64,000 nt of DNA from Pogostemon cablin (taxonomy: Eukaryota > Streptophyta > Magnoliopsida > Lamiales > Lamiaceae): NCBI GenBank assembly GCA_023678885.1, contig CM042997.1, positions 26,480,064-26,544,063 on the forward strand, read 5' to 3'. The notes beneath the pieces were generated by a model. That model was not told where the DNA came from, did no database searches, and worked only from the letters and a program-made list of their open reading frames with translations. Below are positions 20,531 through 33,138 of the stretch, in pieces. Position numbers and translations under genes: made by a program. Position 1 is the stretch's first letter; every line of letters begins with the position of its first letter.

Positions 20531-21908
20531 CTTATTATAACATTAATATATGATCCGATAGAAATACATTTTTGTACTACTCTTTATTATTAGAATTTAA
20601 TTTGTAATTATGAACGAATATACTTTTAGAATTTTATTCATAATTATGAAAGAATATATGTACTTATTTGATTTATAAGTAAAAAAGAAAAGTGTAATAA
20701 TTGAATGGAGAAAACAAAAATGAATTGGATGTCAGAACCCGTGATTCATTGCCAACTTGTGATTATATAATTTAATTTATTTACTTTTTGGATCTTTCTT
20801 TTTCTAATTAAAGTTATAAGCCACAGAGTTGCAATGTGATATTTGTTTATAGGTCTGTTTCTTCTGCACAGTCACGGGGATCTTCATTATATATATTTAT
20901 ACCATTTAATTCAAATATACTATAAATGATATAAAAACCTAATTATTTTTAGGTTTTTTATCCGATAATGTACGTTTTTTAGAGTTAATTCTATTAATTT
21001 AGGGTGTAATTTTTTAGGAAATTAATTACATCCGACACATTTAAATCTGACTCCATTAAAAACTCATCGATCAACTCCCAACCAAAATTAAAATATAGTA
21101 TTGTAATTTTTTTAAAAAATATATATTGGAATTTATTTATTTATTTATTGTTTGGCCATGTACAAGTGGTTTGTTCGTCTCTTTGCCTTTTAATTCCCAT
21201 GATTGTGTTTTTCTATTTAAAAACAAAATTTTGGATATTGTGAATTTGGTATAAATAAGTCATTTTCATTGAACAACATGTCATTTTTGTTCTATTAAAT
21301 GTAAATTCTTTAAACAATAAATTATGTATTTCTTTTAATTACTGATTTATTTTGAATTACGTTACTAAAGCATTTTATCTATATCTATTAGAGTATTCTT
21401 TCAAAAAAAAAAAAAAAGAGTCTTACTATTCGAAAAAAAAAATTCACATTACAAAAGAGTAATATAAACCTTTTTGCAGAATAATTACTGTCTCGTCACA
21501 AAAAAATAAAAATGAACAAATAAAAAATGAGGGCACCATTAATTTATGTGGAAAAATTCCAAATAACTTTTGACGATAAATTGTAAAGAAAAAAATTATT
21601 TATAGTCTCTCATTATAATTAGATTTTGGTAGAACACAACTTAAATGTATACATGTGTTTTTCATTTTCACAGGTTTATATATCTACATGGATGTATTTT
21701 TATTTAAAAATAAATAAATAAAAATTGAACCGACATAACAAACAAAATGTTTGGGCCATTTACAATAAGGCCCAGAAAAGAATATCTGACCCTAATAAAT
21801 GAGCCCATTTAGGGAGAGAGATTTTTAAGATTAGAATTTCAATGGGCTTTTAAACGACAAAGTTAAAGGTTGGTCCACATTATTTACTGATAATACATTC
21901 GTCGTTCA
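19889..21908. other. gene-free DNA with simple repeats
   Basis: No coding sequence seen. It holds an (AT)n microsatellite at about 20,486-20,529 and an imperfect 45-bp tandem duplication at 20,339-20,415 (unit contains TTGTTAACATTTCAATTTTT). Confidence 0.6.
20486..20529. repeat. (AT)n microsatellite
   Basis: A run of alternating A and T of about 44 bases, likely to be length-variable. Confidence 0.9.
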
Positions 21909-21917
21909 TAAAGTTAT

Positions 21918-23293
21918 GGGAAAAGGGTCATATAGACCCCTAAACTTGTGTCAATGGATCAAATAAGCCCTTAATCTATTTTTGGGACATATGAGCCCTT
22001 TTAGTTTGGGAAAAAAATCATATAAGCCCCTCACCTCATTTAGTGAGATTAAGTAAGCCCCTCACCTATTCTTTTATTCATTCAAACCCTTAATTTATAT
22101 TAATTAGATCAAAGATGCCCTTATCTTTCTAAAAATTGAACGTAAGAACCCATCCATTGAGAACTAAAAAATTTTAACGAAAAATTAAATTTAATTGGTT
22201 AAAATCCTCAACCTTCGACATATTAAAAAACCCTATATTTCCAAACTTTGATTTCGCATTGCTCTTATAGTTTTTCTTCACAATTTCACACATCATCTTA
22301 ATTTATAAATTCACGTGAACTAAAATCATTTCATTTTTTGAATAATAAATTTATTTTTTAGTTGCACGCTATATTTATTAATGTTAACAATATACAAATT
22401 ATTCATTGCAACACACTCAAATTTTGCTCTTTAAACATGAAAAAAAAAACTTTTTAGAATGATTAATTATTACCTTTCTAAATGGAAAATATTATTATAA
22501 TCAAATTTGATTATGCTGTAGTAATTTTTTGCATTTCTATTAAAATAAAAAATACTTTTAATAAAGAAAAATAATTTATTTCTAAACTTGAAATTTTCAT
22601 AAACTAAATAAGTAAAATAGGAATATACATAAACTCAAACTCTATCCATAATTAAATGTATATCTTGCAGATAATTTTATCATATAGTTCGCGGGCACAT
22701 ATTAATATTGTATTATTGAATGTGGATTTTATATTTGATAATTGTATAGATGATTCTCAATGTCAAATATTACTGTAGTAAAATAAATAAATAAATCATG
22801 CTTTATAATAGTAAAAACTCTTTATAAAATTTAAATAACTAAATTTATCTTAATTAAATGTATAAGCAATATATAAGAAAACAAATGCTTTATAGTTGTG
22901 ATCAGTCATTATAACACTCACATAATTAAATTTTCCTTAATTAAATAAAAGTGAATACGAAAACAAAATCTAAGATAAATTTTGTTTTTGTCTAACATCA
23001 AATTTTGGTTCGATGCAAAGAGGAAAAGGAAATAAGATGCCATGAAAGTTGATAAATTAAATTATTTTCTTTTTATGAATGAAAAAAAAAGGCTCATTTG
23101 ACCCAATTAAAGGAGTTTATGGACACAAATGAGAAGAAACATAATTAAGGGGCTTTATTGATCTCATAATATAATTTGAAGGGCTCAAATGATCCTTTTT
23201 TCAAAGAAAAAGGGTTTGAATGTACAAAAATAAACATTAGGTGCTTAGTTGATTCTTTGATATAAGTTTAAGGGTGTACATGACCCTTTTCCC
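21918..23293. mobile_element. non-autonomous Mutator-like element, 1.38 kb
   Basis: It starts GGGAAAAGGGTCAT and ends with the inverse ATGACCCTTTTCCC. The perfect 9-bp repeat TAAAGTTAT flanks it (21,909-21,917 and 23,294-23,302). The terminal inverted repeats extend, with mismatches, for about 200 bp. Each arm is built of loosely repeated units like TCAAATAAGCCCTTAA spaced about 35-45 bp. The interior is AT-rich with no transposase frame, so it must be mobilised in trans. Confidence 0.9.
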
Positions 23294-23635
23294 TAAAGTT
23301 ATTGCTCCGTTTATTTTTTTTTTTTTTTTTTTGGCCTTAGATTAAGAAATTTGTTACTTTTAGAAGCACTTTAATTTTTCTTTTTAATAAATAAATAATA
23401 AAATATAAGTACATAAGGTGGTATTGATATTTTTTTAAGTGTATGAGTAAATTTCATTATTTTAACTTTTTCCTTTTACCATTTTAAAAATGTAAAGAAA
23501 TAAAAAATGTGAAAACTCTTATGAGGCGTGATAATAAACCTATCATTATTTTGATAAAATATCATGTACATCCAGATGCACTAACCCTAGTCAGTGTGCT
23601 CACATTCAATTAATGAATTTATTAATAAAAACACA

Positions 23636-26006
23636 TCTTTAATTTATTAAAGGAGAGTTTAATTTTGATGAGATGTCGTCACCAAAATTAACCTCAATTA
23701 TTTTAATTTTTAATTAAAAATTTTAATTAAAAATTATTATAGATAAATACATATATTATTTTAAGATTTGAATATGATATTATCAAATCAAAATTAATTA
23801 CTATTAATTAAAAAATATATAGATAAATACATATATTAATTTTAAGATTTAGAAAATTTATCCCCTCTCCACCTATAAATAAGACTTTTTATTCATTATT
23901 CTACACACATAATTTCTTTATCACGACGAACAAAAGCGTTCTTCAATTTTTAAAGAAAGGTATCGGTTTATTATTATTAATTAATTTTTGTTGTTTTTTT
24001 TTATGTTTAAAATTTTTTGTTTTTATTTATTTTTTTTGGTTTAGTTCTGTTTTTTAGTATGTAATTTTATTATCTTTTGATTCTTTTATGTAATTAAAAT
24101 TTTTTCATGATTAATTTTACAAAAAAAAATTAGTTAATTCTTTTATAATTTCACCTATAATTATATTTTTCCCACCGTTTCTTTTATTTTTTTATATTCT
24201 CTTTTGATTATTTTTGTTTTAAAATAACTTTTTTTAAAGATCCGATGTGATATTCTTTTTATTATTAATTAATTTTACTGCTTTTTTTTACATATTTTTT
24301 GATTAACTTTTTTTTATTAATATTTTTTTTGTTTACCTTCTGTTATTTTTTTTATTTTTTATTACTTTTTATTTTTTAATATTTTATTTTTTACGTTAAT
24401 AGTTTTTATGGTTAATTTTATTATTTTTTAATTAATTTTTTTATGATTTCTCTTTAAATTATTTTTTTCTATTTATTTAATTTTTTTTAACTCAGTATTT
24501 TATTTTTTATATTAGTAATTTTAAATATTTTGATTTAGTTATAAATACATAAATATTCTTTAAGATTCAAATATGTAGTATATGATTAGATCAAATAAAA
24601 ATCAAATCAAATCTTATTTAGAAACATAAAAAAAATATAAAAAAACTTAATCCATCTCGACCTAATAAAACCATTTATTCATTCGTTCACATAAATTATT
24701 CATCATGATTTTTTTATTGGTTAATTTTTTTCTTATATATTTTTTAAATTCTCTTTTAATTATTTTTTTTTATTTAAACTTTTTTTTATGTAATTTTTTA
24801 TTTTTACGTAATTAACTTTTTTTATTATTAATTTTACGAATTTTGTGAAATTAATTTTTTTATGATTTCCTTTTTTTTTTTTGCAAAAACTTGAGTGTAC
24901 CCGGGCGCACGGGCACACCCCGTGCGCCTTTAGAATTTTGTGTTAAAATGTGTAACCTTTATTTTTTTGAAGAAAAATAAAAAATGTATAACCTTTAGAA
25001 CAAAATAAAGTACTCTTATATTAATTAAAGTGTATATTCTTTAGAACAAAATAATGTACTCTTACCCATAATACTAAATTCTAAAGGTGCACGGTGTGTC
25101 CCCGAGAGCACGCAAATTTTTGAAACAAAATTATAGTATTTGCGATTTTATATTTTTTGAAATTTCTTATAATTATTTTATTGTTATTTTTCTTTTAATT
25201 CTTTATTTTATTTTATTTAATATATTTTAACCAATGAAATTGAATTTTCATTGCTAATTTCAATTTTAATAATTACTTATGATTACATAATTTTTTTGTA
25301 AGATACAGATATGTATATTACCAAATCAAATTTAAAAAAAAAAACTTAAAATTCTATTTAAATAATCTACTCTCCACCTATGAATAAAATTTTTTATTCA
25401 TTCATTATACACTAAATTCAAGCTTTATAGATAGGTATCCATTTTTTATTATTATGTTTTTAAAAAATTTCTATTAATTAATTTCATGCATATTGTTTTT
25501 TATTTTTAAAAAATTTAGTAATTTTTTTTTGAAAAAATTCTTTTAATTATGTTTTTCTTTCAAAATTTTTTTATTTTTTATTTCTTTATATTATTAATTT
25601 TTGTTTATGATTAATATTATAATTTTTTAAAGTAAATTTTTTTATTTTTTTTCATCAAATTGATTTATATTGAATTTTTTTTTAATTAATATAACTTTAT
25701 TATATTTTTTTCAATAATTAAATTAATATATGTTTTTTTTATTAATTTAATTTGCAACAACAATTATAACAAAATTTGAAAACTAATTCAATAATTTTTT
25801 TATATTTTTAGTAAATCAATTTAACAACAAAATTAAACTTTTATTAAATTAATCAAATTCACATTTGAGTGTATATAAATTGAATTTTACTCTTCAATAT
25901 AATTTTATATTAAATTATAATTGAATAAATATTTATATTAAACTTGAATTATATTTTTTTTAAATGGTAACTCTACAACCCGTGTAACACACTGGATCCA
26001 TACTAG
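23636..26006 (+). mobile_element. Helitron-like element with repeated internal module
   Basis: It begins TCTTTAATTTATTAAAGGAG after an A and ends ...GGATCCATACTAG before a T, the A^T insertion and TC...CTRR ends of Helitrons. A weak stem (CCCGTGT / ACACTGG) lies about 10 bases before CTAG. No Rep/helicase frame is present. A module of about 110 bp containing CTCCACCTATAAATAAGAC and TTTTTATTCATT occurs three times, with its core near 23,863, 24,651 and 25,370. Limits rest on short terminal motifs, so confidence is moderate. Confidence 0.55.
24883..25123. mobile_element. long-TIR MITE nested in the Helitron
   Basis: The left arm (GTGTACCCGGGCGCACGGGC then CCGTGCGCCTTTAGAATTTTG) matches, inverted, the right arm (AAATTCTAAAGGTGCACGG then TGTCCCCGAGAGCACGC), giving inverted repeats of about 55 bp. 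I could not fix a target duplication. Similar GC-rich terminal words occur at 29,351-29,595, 45,540-45,970 and 52,620-52,800, so this appears to be a family. Confidence 0.55.
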
Positions 26007-26007
26007 T

Positions 26008-28454
26008 ATACTACTGAATAAAAAGAATACAAATAAAGTGTACGGAAATTAACTGTGTGTACTCGAATGCACGAGATATCAACTTCATTGTTTTTTAAGA
26101 TAAATTATTAAACAGTTCTATCTTCCTTTTTTTGTCTTTTTTTTTCTTTTTTTTTTTGTCTTTTTATGTAGATTGTGTTCTACCATGTTCAATAATTTAA
26201 TATTCTACTCCTTTCATCTCAGTTTTAACTCCATATTTTCATAAAAAAAATTAAAAAACACATATTATTTTACTAATATACTTTAATTTTAAAATTTTCA
26301 CCTTCTAACTTACATAATATACTTTTTATTTATTTACTATCTAAAAACATCGAACTACCTAAAAGAATTAGTAAAATAAATAAATTTTCTTAATTTGTGT
26401 ACGGTAAATGAAAATATGGAAATGAGAAATATTACTTATTAAAACTAGTTCCTTCCTCTCTTTTTCTCAAACATAGTGCGCATGGCATCTAGAAGACGCG
26501 AAAAACGATATCGTTCATAATCGGCCACTCATTGGTCAACCCTTATATCGGGCCCACCCGCAACTCTTATTCTTGTTCTTCTCTTACTTCAAAGTTCAAA
26601 CGAATTATTTAAAACGATAAAGATATGTGGTCAGATTCTGCCATAATTCAAATTATAAATGTACAATTACTGTGTTATTATTAATTAATTTTGTCATTTT
26701 TCTAAATTTATAAGGTAGAAAATTTGGGCTTAGTTAATCTCAAAACTCTATCATTAACATTTACTACTCCAACATCAATGTTTACCGGTTACCGCTATAA
26801 AGTTTAATCGTTTAAGTATGCATATATCCCATTAAAATATTTTAAATGTAAAGTCAAACTTATTTGTTTTGTGTATATATGTTTTAAATTTAAATTTATT
26901 ATTTTAAAGCAAAAAGATGTACTTAAAATTTAATACTCATAAATCAAATAATATAAATAATACTAATGCTTTATTTAAAAAAAACATTTAAGTGAGATAA
27001 TTATATTTTATGTTTAAATAAATTAAATTTTAATTTAAACAAAAAATTTAAAACATAATTATGAAAATTAAATTAAATTAAAATATGAGAAAAAATTAAC
27101 TCTAGTTCCTAAACATTTTTCAAGAACTTCTAAATATTTTGTTTATGTGTGAATTTTAGATCATTTGAATAAGTGCTTTTAGAATGACTGGTTAGTTGAA
27201 TCACTGGAATTCTCTAAAACTATTTATATAATAAAATCGGGAAAACATAGTTGAACTTGTCTATAATAATCGATTGAACCTGTTAAACTCAACCATAGAA
27301 TATACATATACTAGTATTGAGCTGATCAAATTATCTTTTAATATTAATTTTATTATAATTTTAGTATTTTAAAATTTAATTAATTTATTAATTTTTATAA
27401 TTATTACATGTAATTTTTTTTAATAAACTATATATTATACCATACGTTTAGTTATCTTCAATTTTCAACCTTTATATTTGTCTCGACCATAATAAACTAA
27501 ATAAACTCTTAATTCATTAGTGAAAAACTCTGCTATAAACCATGATAATGTAGTATTTTAATGGGATTGATATTAAGTAATAAAAATAATAACATGATTA
27601 AAAATTTAAATTTAAATCAAAATTATATTTTCTTGTTTGAGATAAAACACATAATTTTAAAAAGTGTTTTTTCGGTGTTGATTTGCGCAAGCTTCGATGA
27701 GATATCCATGTCGCAAAATCAGTCATATTATTACAAAAGTATGTGAAATGTGATGATAATAGTATTATATATGTGGACATAATTAAAAAGTTGGATATTA
27801 GTAAACAATATTTCAAAACTTAAAATTTGGAATTTGAAAATGTGTTTTTTATTAAAATAACAAAAACAATCATTGAATTATAAAAAGAAAATGAACCCTA
27901 TCAACTCAATCACAATTAAGAAAATATTTAAAATAAAATAAACACATTAATGAAATTAATTAAAATAAAAAATTAAATTAAATCAAATTAACCTAAAAAT
28001 TACATGTCATCACCCAACCATTCTAGCTATGCCACATCATAATTAAAAAAATTGTGAATTAGATGTATTAATATATATATATATATTATAGCATTGATAA
28101 TATTCAATTTAAAAATTCATTTCTTAATTAAATAGTTAATTTAATTAAAATGATTTCCTTAATCAAATACTTAACTACCATGATTAATTGGGCTGGGAGA
28201 AAATATAATCTTCCAATTTTATTTCAATTCTCTTATAATTAATATTTTTAAAATTTATTTTAATTTTAATATTTGTGATTGAAGTATATTATAAATAAAA
28301 TATTAAATTGTCAAATTACTATCAATAATATTATTTTCAATTTTCGTTCATCCCAAAATTCGAAATTAAATTTGAAGCAAATTATTAGCAAAAATTAAAA
28401 TAAAAAAATCTTTTCATTTTGAATGTATTTAATATGTTAATGTAAAATTATGTA
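26008..28454. other. gene-free AT-rich DNA
   Basis: No coding sequence. A short GC-richer island at about 26,470-26,600 (GGCATCTAGAAGACGCG..., then GGGCCCACCCGCAACTC) stands out but has no open frame or element ends that I can see. Confidence 0.55.
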
Positions 28455-28747
28455 CTCGGTCTCATCCTAATGGTACATATTTTCTTTTTAGGCGTTTCAT
28501 CCTAATAATTATATTTTATTTTTGGTATATGAGACTAATACAAATTAAAATATTACATTTTATTTTTTGGTATATGAGACTCATACAAATTAATTAATTT
28601 TCTCTCCATAAGCCCACACATCACATTAATACACATACACACTTACATTAAAATATTATTTCTCTCACATCAATATACATTAAAATACTATACTCCTTAA
28701 TCCATGTGTAAAAAGCAAACATAACTATTAGAGCGAGACGAAATGAG
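28455..28747. mobile_element. Stowaway-like MITE
   Basis: It starts CTCGGTCTCATCCTAATGG and ends GAGCGAGACGAAATGAG, imperfect inverses, flanked by TA (28,453-28,454 and 28,748-28,749). The interior holds a partial duplication of a TTTTTGGTATATGAGACT unit. Confidence 0.7.
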
Positions 28748-29350
28748 TATAAAATAGTAAAATATTATTAAAAATATGTATTCTTATTTTCTTGATTGAA
28801 TCGCTTGTCCGATCGATTTCGGACCACGAACCATTGAGCTACTAGCTCGATATCCAATCCGATTATAACATTTTTGATTTTGATGTAATTATATTGAGTG
28901 TTCAGTTTAAGAATTATATGAATTATATTTTTAGACTATTAATCTAACTCGGTATGTTACTTAATAAAATAAAATAAGAAATAATTATATATGCATAAAT
29001 AATATGATAAAAACTTGTGTGAAATCGTCTCATATGAAGGCTCTCGTGAAACGAATAAGAAATAATAACATTTTAATAAAAGTGATACTCAAATTTATTA
29101 AAAATAATAATAATGCAATTAATTATTTCATGAACAATTTCTAGTATAAACAAAAAGTAATAATACTTTATTCAAATGTAATAACATCTTTAAAAAAAAA
29201 TAAAAATTATTTAAGAAACCTTAAAAGCAGTCTCACACCATAATTCTCCAAATAACATTGGAATAATGTTGTTAAAATTGGATTGAATTGATTGATTCAA
29301 TCAGTTGAACTGGGACTAGATCCAAATACCTTAAAATTGAATTTTTAAGT

Positions 29351-29595
29351 GGCTAAAACTTGTGTGCCCCTGGTCGGGGACACCGTGCGTCTAGATACTC
29401 TTTAATATTAAATGGTATACCTTTTAATATAAGGACGTGTACCTTTTATTTTTTAAAAAATAAAATAAAAAATTAATGAAAGTGTATACACTTTAATATA
29501 AAATGTTGTACCCATATTAATTAAAGTGTATACCCTTTAAAATCAAATAATGTATCCTTACACATCTTATGCACCTAGACACAAGAGACCAACTC
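29351..29595. mobile_element. MITE, probably Mutator-like
   Basis: Nine-base flanks TTTTTAAGT (29,342-29,350) and ATTTTAAGT (29,596-29,604) match at eight sites. Terminal words (CTTGTGTGCCCC... and inverse ...GACACAAGAGACC) are loosely inverted. It interrupts a segment that can be read across the gap (TTGAATTTTTAAGT / TTTTAAGTTGAATC). Confidence 0.5.
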
Positions 29596-29604
29596 ATTTT
29601 AAGT

Positions 29605-31607
29605 TGAATCAGTTGAATTTGTCAACGTGAAAATCTCATCCAACCGATTTTATATAAATTTTCATTATTATTATATATTTTTTTTATTTTTTTTTTTTTT
29701 CATTTTTATTTTTTTAATAACGCTTCTCTTTTAATTTTGTACTATATTTTATAACATAGTCTCGTACGCAAGTGTTGTTCTAAAGTATGCATAGTATATT
29801 TTAATTTTTTAACAAGTGAAATTTTTCACATCAAAACTATTTATATAATTTGTCATCAATTTAAAATATATTGTCACATTTTTTTATCGATTTTATGAAA
29901 CGAGTCTTATGTGTTTTATGAAATAAGTACTACGGGAAATCTCTAGTGTTATGTGTTTTATGAAATAAGTACGGCGAGAAAATTTCTCATTTTATACTAG
30001 CTTTAAGTGAATTTAAGATTAACATTTTAATTAATATTTTGATATATAAAAGATTTTAGAACTAATATTCTAGTTAATGTTTTGATAAATAAATAAATTT
30101 TCATAAATAAATACATAATTATGATATAAAATTTTAATTTGAAATTTAGAATTTAATATTTTTATTGAGTAATTTTAAAAGAATAATCAGATAAAACATT
30201 GATTATTGATTAAATGAAATAATACGTTTTTACTTATCTAATTATAACAACATTTTATATTATATATATTCCTGTTTAGAGGAATACCAAAAATTTTATT
30301 TTTATTATTAATTATAACTGCATCTTATATTATATTAAGAGAAAAATCAGTTATTCAATTATATATATTAACATCAACAATCATCTATTATTATCAGTAT
30401 TATTGAAAACACCGAAAAGGAAAAATAAAAATTAAGAAATTTTATTAGAATATATAAAAAAAAGAAAGAAAGAAAAAGTACGAAATGAATGCATTGACAA
30501 ATACATGCTTTAATTACTCGTTAAAAGAAATTTTGAAAACACGCTAATTTAAAATCTTAAAGGCATATGATGAATTAATAGGAAAGATAATGTTGATATG
30601 TGTGAGAGGATATATTTGTCATTTAACATTTTCTCTTTTCTATTATTTATACATTTGTCATTTTCTGGTTGGGCAGAATTGACCATTTAGCATGATCCTA
30701 TTTAAAATTACTTATGCAATCCATTAAAATGGTCACATGTGAAGACAACTTAAATTTACAAAACTTTAGGATAACAGAGTCATGATTTAGTGAATCCACC
30801 AGTGATTGGACACATGTCAACCGCCGGTTGGTCAGTGTCTAGAATTAGCGGAATTTGTCAAATTATAGTATGAGTCTACTCAACTCAAGTAGAAGCTTCT
30901 GAAACTATAGTACGTCACAATGGGAAATTGGGATACATAAATCATACTATACTCTATAAAATTAGTCAAGGTAAACCTACCTAACGCGTTCCTTTCATAA
31001 GTAAAAAATATAAACTAAAAAATTCCAACAAGACATTAAGAATATTAGAATATTTTTTAATGTATAAATAAAATATATGTATTAAATTTCTATTAAAAAT
31101 ATACTTCATTTGTTATGCTTCATTGTGTATGGACTGTCAAATATATTTCAATATTTACAAATTTTTTGGTGGAAATTTCACACTTTAAAAAATAATATCC
31201 CAAAAAATTAAACTCAAATATTATAAAATTTGTCAAAATTCAAAATAAAATTGCTAAAATATATATAAACGTTGAACTAAAATGTACTAATTGCATTATA
31301 AAATAGTACTACATAATTTAATCTTACCAAGAGTAAACTGTAAACGTAACATGATAAATGGAAGGAAAGGAGGAAGTATATATTTTCAAACTGGAGCCAA
31401 AATTGAGACATACATATGTTATGACACATGGGATAGAATACCTTGAAAACGGATCTACTCGTCGAATAACTGATCTTCATAACAAACCTAGGCATCTAAG
31501 ACATGAGTCTAAATGTGAGTCATATGACATCACTCATCCTCGAGTTAATACACCTAACCAAATTTCCTAAGAATGTTTAGCATTTAATTATCTAAATTAA
31601 TAATTAA
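29605..31607. other. gene-free AT-rich DNA
   Basis: No gene seen. A short imperfect duplication occurs at about 29,905-29,990 (TGTGTTTTATGAAATAAGTAC twice). Open frames near 31,277-31,570 lack any recognisable domain. Confidence 0.55.
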
Positions 31608-31609
31608 TA

Positions 31610-32053
31610 CTCCCTCGGTCTCAGTTAAAGAGAGTTTTTTTCTATTTTGGTCGTCTCACCGAAAGGGATCTTAGATGTCCTGTTATATTTTGGTGTTACA
31701 TCTCCTGTTACACGCGTTAGATGAGTGACACCTATGCGGAAAGGAAAATCTCAACATTTTCCTTAGGGTTGATTGTTAGGGTATAAAATAATTTATCCTA
31801 CGTGTCAATCATCCAACGATTTGTAACAGTAGATGGAACACCAAAATTTAATAGGATATCCGAACCGACCGAAAGGGATCCCTTTCCTTTTTTACATACA
31901 TGTGACCCACACACCTCTTCTAATACAATTAAATTATTATGGGACTCATACTCCCACTAATACAACTACCTAATATACATTAAATAATAAGTAGTAATAC
32001 TCATTAATCCAGTAAAAAAAGTAAAAGATACTCTTTTAACATGAAGGATGGAG
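31610..32053. mobile_element. Stowaway MITE carrying a nested insertion
   Basis: It starts CTCCCTCGGTCTCAGTTAAA and ends CATGAAGGATGGAG, flanked by TA at 31,608-31,609 and 32,054-32,055. It is unusually long (444 bp) because another element of about 197 bp sits inside. Its right end is about 110 bp from the LEA-gene TATA-like motif. Confidence 0.75.
31671..31867. mobile_element. long-TIR MITE nested in the Stowaway
   Basis: The 13-bp word ACCGAAAGGGATC occurs on both sides (31,658-31,670 and 31,868-31,880), and joining the flanks gives a normal Stowaway text. The arms (TTTTGGTGTTACATCTCCTG and inverse of AGATGGAACACCAAAATTTA) are inverted over about 50 bp. The repeat length is longer than the 9-11 bp usual for Mutator, so some bases may match by chance. 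Confidence 0.6.
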
Positions 32054-32161
32054 TAATTAAACTACTTCTAAAATAAATAAATTAACCAAATCTAGCAATT
32101 ACCAAACTTGCCACTTTTAAACCAACTCCCCCTCCCCCCACCCCCCTCTCTCTCTTGTGTG

Positions 32162-32168
32162 TATATAT
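32162..32168 (+). promoter_or_regulatory. candidate TATA box of the LEA_2 gene
   Basis: TATATAT about 125 bp before the start codon, preceded by a C-rich and (CT)n run at 32,128-32,155 of the kind seen near plant transcription starts. Confidence 0.4.
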
Positions 32169-32291
32169 GTACGTTAGTTGCCACTGCCTAACCAACTTCA
32201 TTATAAAGTCCACATTCCATTTCTATTTTCTCAAAGCAAGAAAATTAAGCACAAAAACTCACCTCTATTCAAACCCATTCTCCCTCCATAA

Positions 32292-32927
32292 ATGGGTGAG
32301 AAGGAGCAACAACCGTCGTTCCCACTCGCGCCGGCCAACGGCCACCCTAGAAGCGTCGACATGGAGGCGGAAGCCACAACCGCCACCGGAGAGAAGCGGA
32401 AGTGGAACCGCAAAAAATGCATAATTTTCATTATCTTCTTCATAGTCTCCAACGTCGCAATCAACACCGCGTTCGCACTAACAATCATGAAATTCCGAAA
32501 CCCTAAATTCCGCCTCCGCGAAGCCACCGCCACCGAGCTCCGAGTCGGAACCGCCGCGAATCCTTTCCTCACGGCGAAGCTGAACGTCGAGTTCGCTGTG
32601 AAGAACACCAACTTCGGGCGGTACAGCTACCGGAACGCCACGGTGGCGTTCATGTACCGCGGCACGCAGATCGGAAACGCCGTCGTTTCGAGATCCAGAG
32701 TGGGGTGGAGAACGACGAAGAAATTCGATTCGGTGGTGGATCTGAATGTGATGAATGTGCAGAGTGAGGATTTGAACTCCGGGATGATTCCGATCACGTG
32801 CGAATCAAAATTGAGAGGGAGAGTGGCGGTTATGTTTATGATGAAGAAGACTAAATCGGCGGATATGAATTGTACGATGATGATTGTGAGGGCAACGCAG
32901 CAGGTCACCAATATTGTGTGTAAATGA
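32292..32927 (+). CDS. LEA_2-domain (NDR1/HIN1-like) membrane protein
   Basis: Intronless, 211 residues, starting at the first ATG after a probable 5' UTR. A hydrophilic N-terminus of about 40 residues ends in a basic stretch (GEKRKWNRKK), followed by one membrane span at about 43-65. The C-terminal part (about 90-205) reads as an LEA_2 beta-domain: NPFLTAKLNVEFAVKNTNFG, then MYRGTQIGNAVV, with final CK. This is the plan of the NHL/LEA14-like family, type II anchored proteins of the plasma membrane or endomembranes linked to stress and defence. From memory the closest named relative is Arabidopsis At1g64065. The GC content is clearly higher than the surrounding DNA. The exact role is unknown. 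Confidence 0.9.
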   Translation: MGEKEQQPSFPLAPANGHPRSVDMEAEATTATGEKRKWNRKKCIIFIIFFIVSNVAINTAFALTIMKFRNPKFRLREATATELRVGTAANPFLTAKLNVEFAVKNTNFGRYSYRNATVAFMYRGTQIGNAVVSRSRVGWRTTKKFDSVVDLNVMNVQSEDLNSGMIPITCESKLRGRVAVMFMMKKTKSADMNCTMMIVRATQQVTNIVCK

Positions 32928-33045
32928 TGTGGAGAGTATATATTATTTTTATTTTATTATTTTCTGCTTTATTTTTTGAATTATGTTTTTGTTTTCTTTT
33001 GTTTTTACACGTTGTAATAATGATTATTTTCATACACACATAGTA

Positions 33046-33138
33046 CTCCATTTGTCCCACCCAAAGAGATGTATTTACTATAACTTTTGTGAGAGCTTTA
33101 TGCAGTTAAAAGATGCTGTTTGACCGAAACAGAGGGAG
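33046..33138. mobile_element. short Stowaway MITE
   Basis: 93 bp: CTCCATTTGTCCCAC...GAAACAGAGGGAG with TA on both sides (33,044-33,045 and 33,139-33,140). It lies about 120 bp after the LEA gene's stop codon, so it may fall in or near the 3' UTR. Confidence 0.75.
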
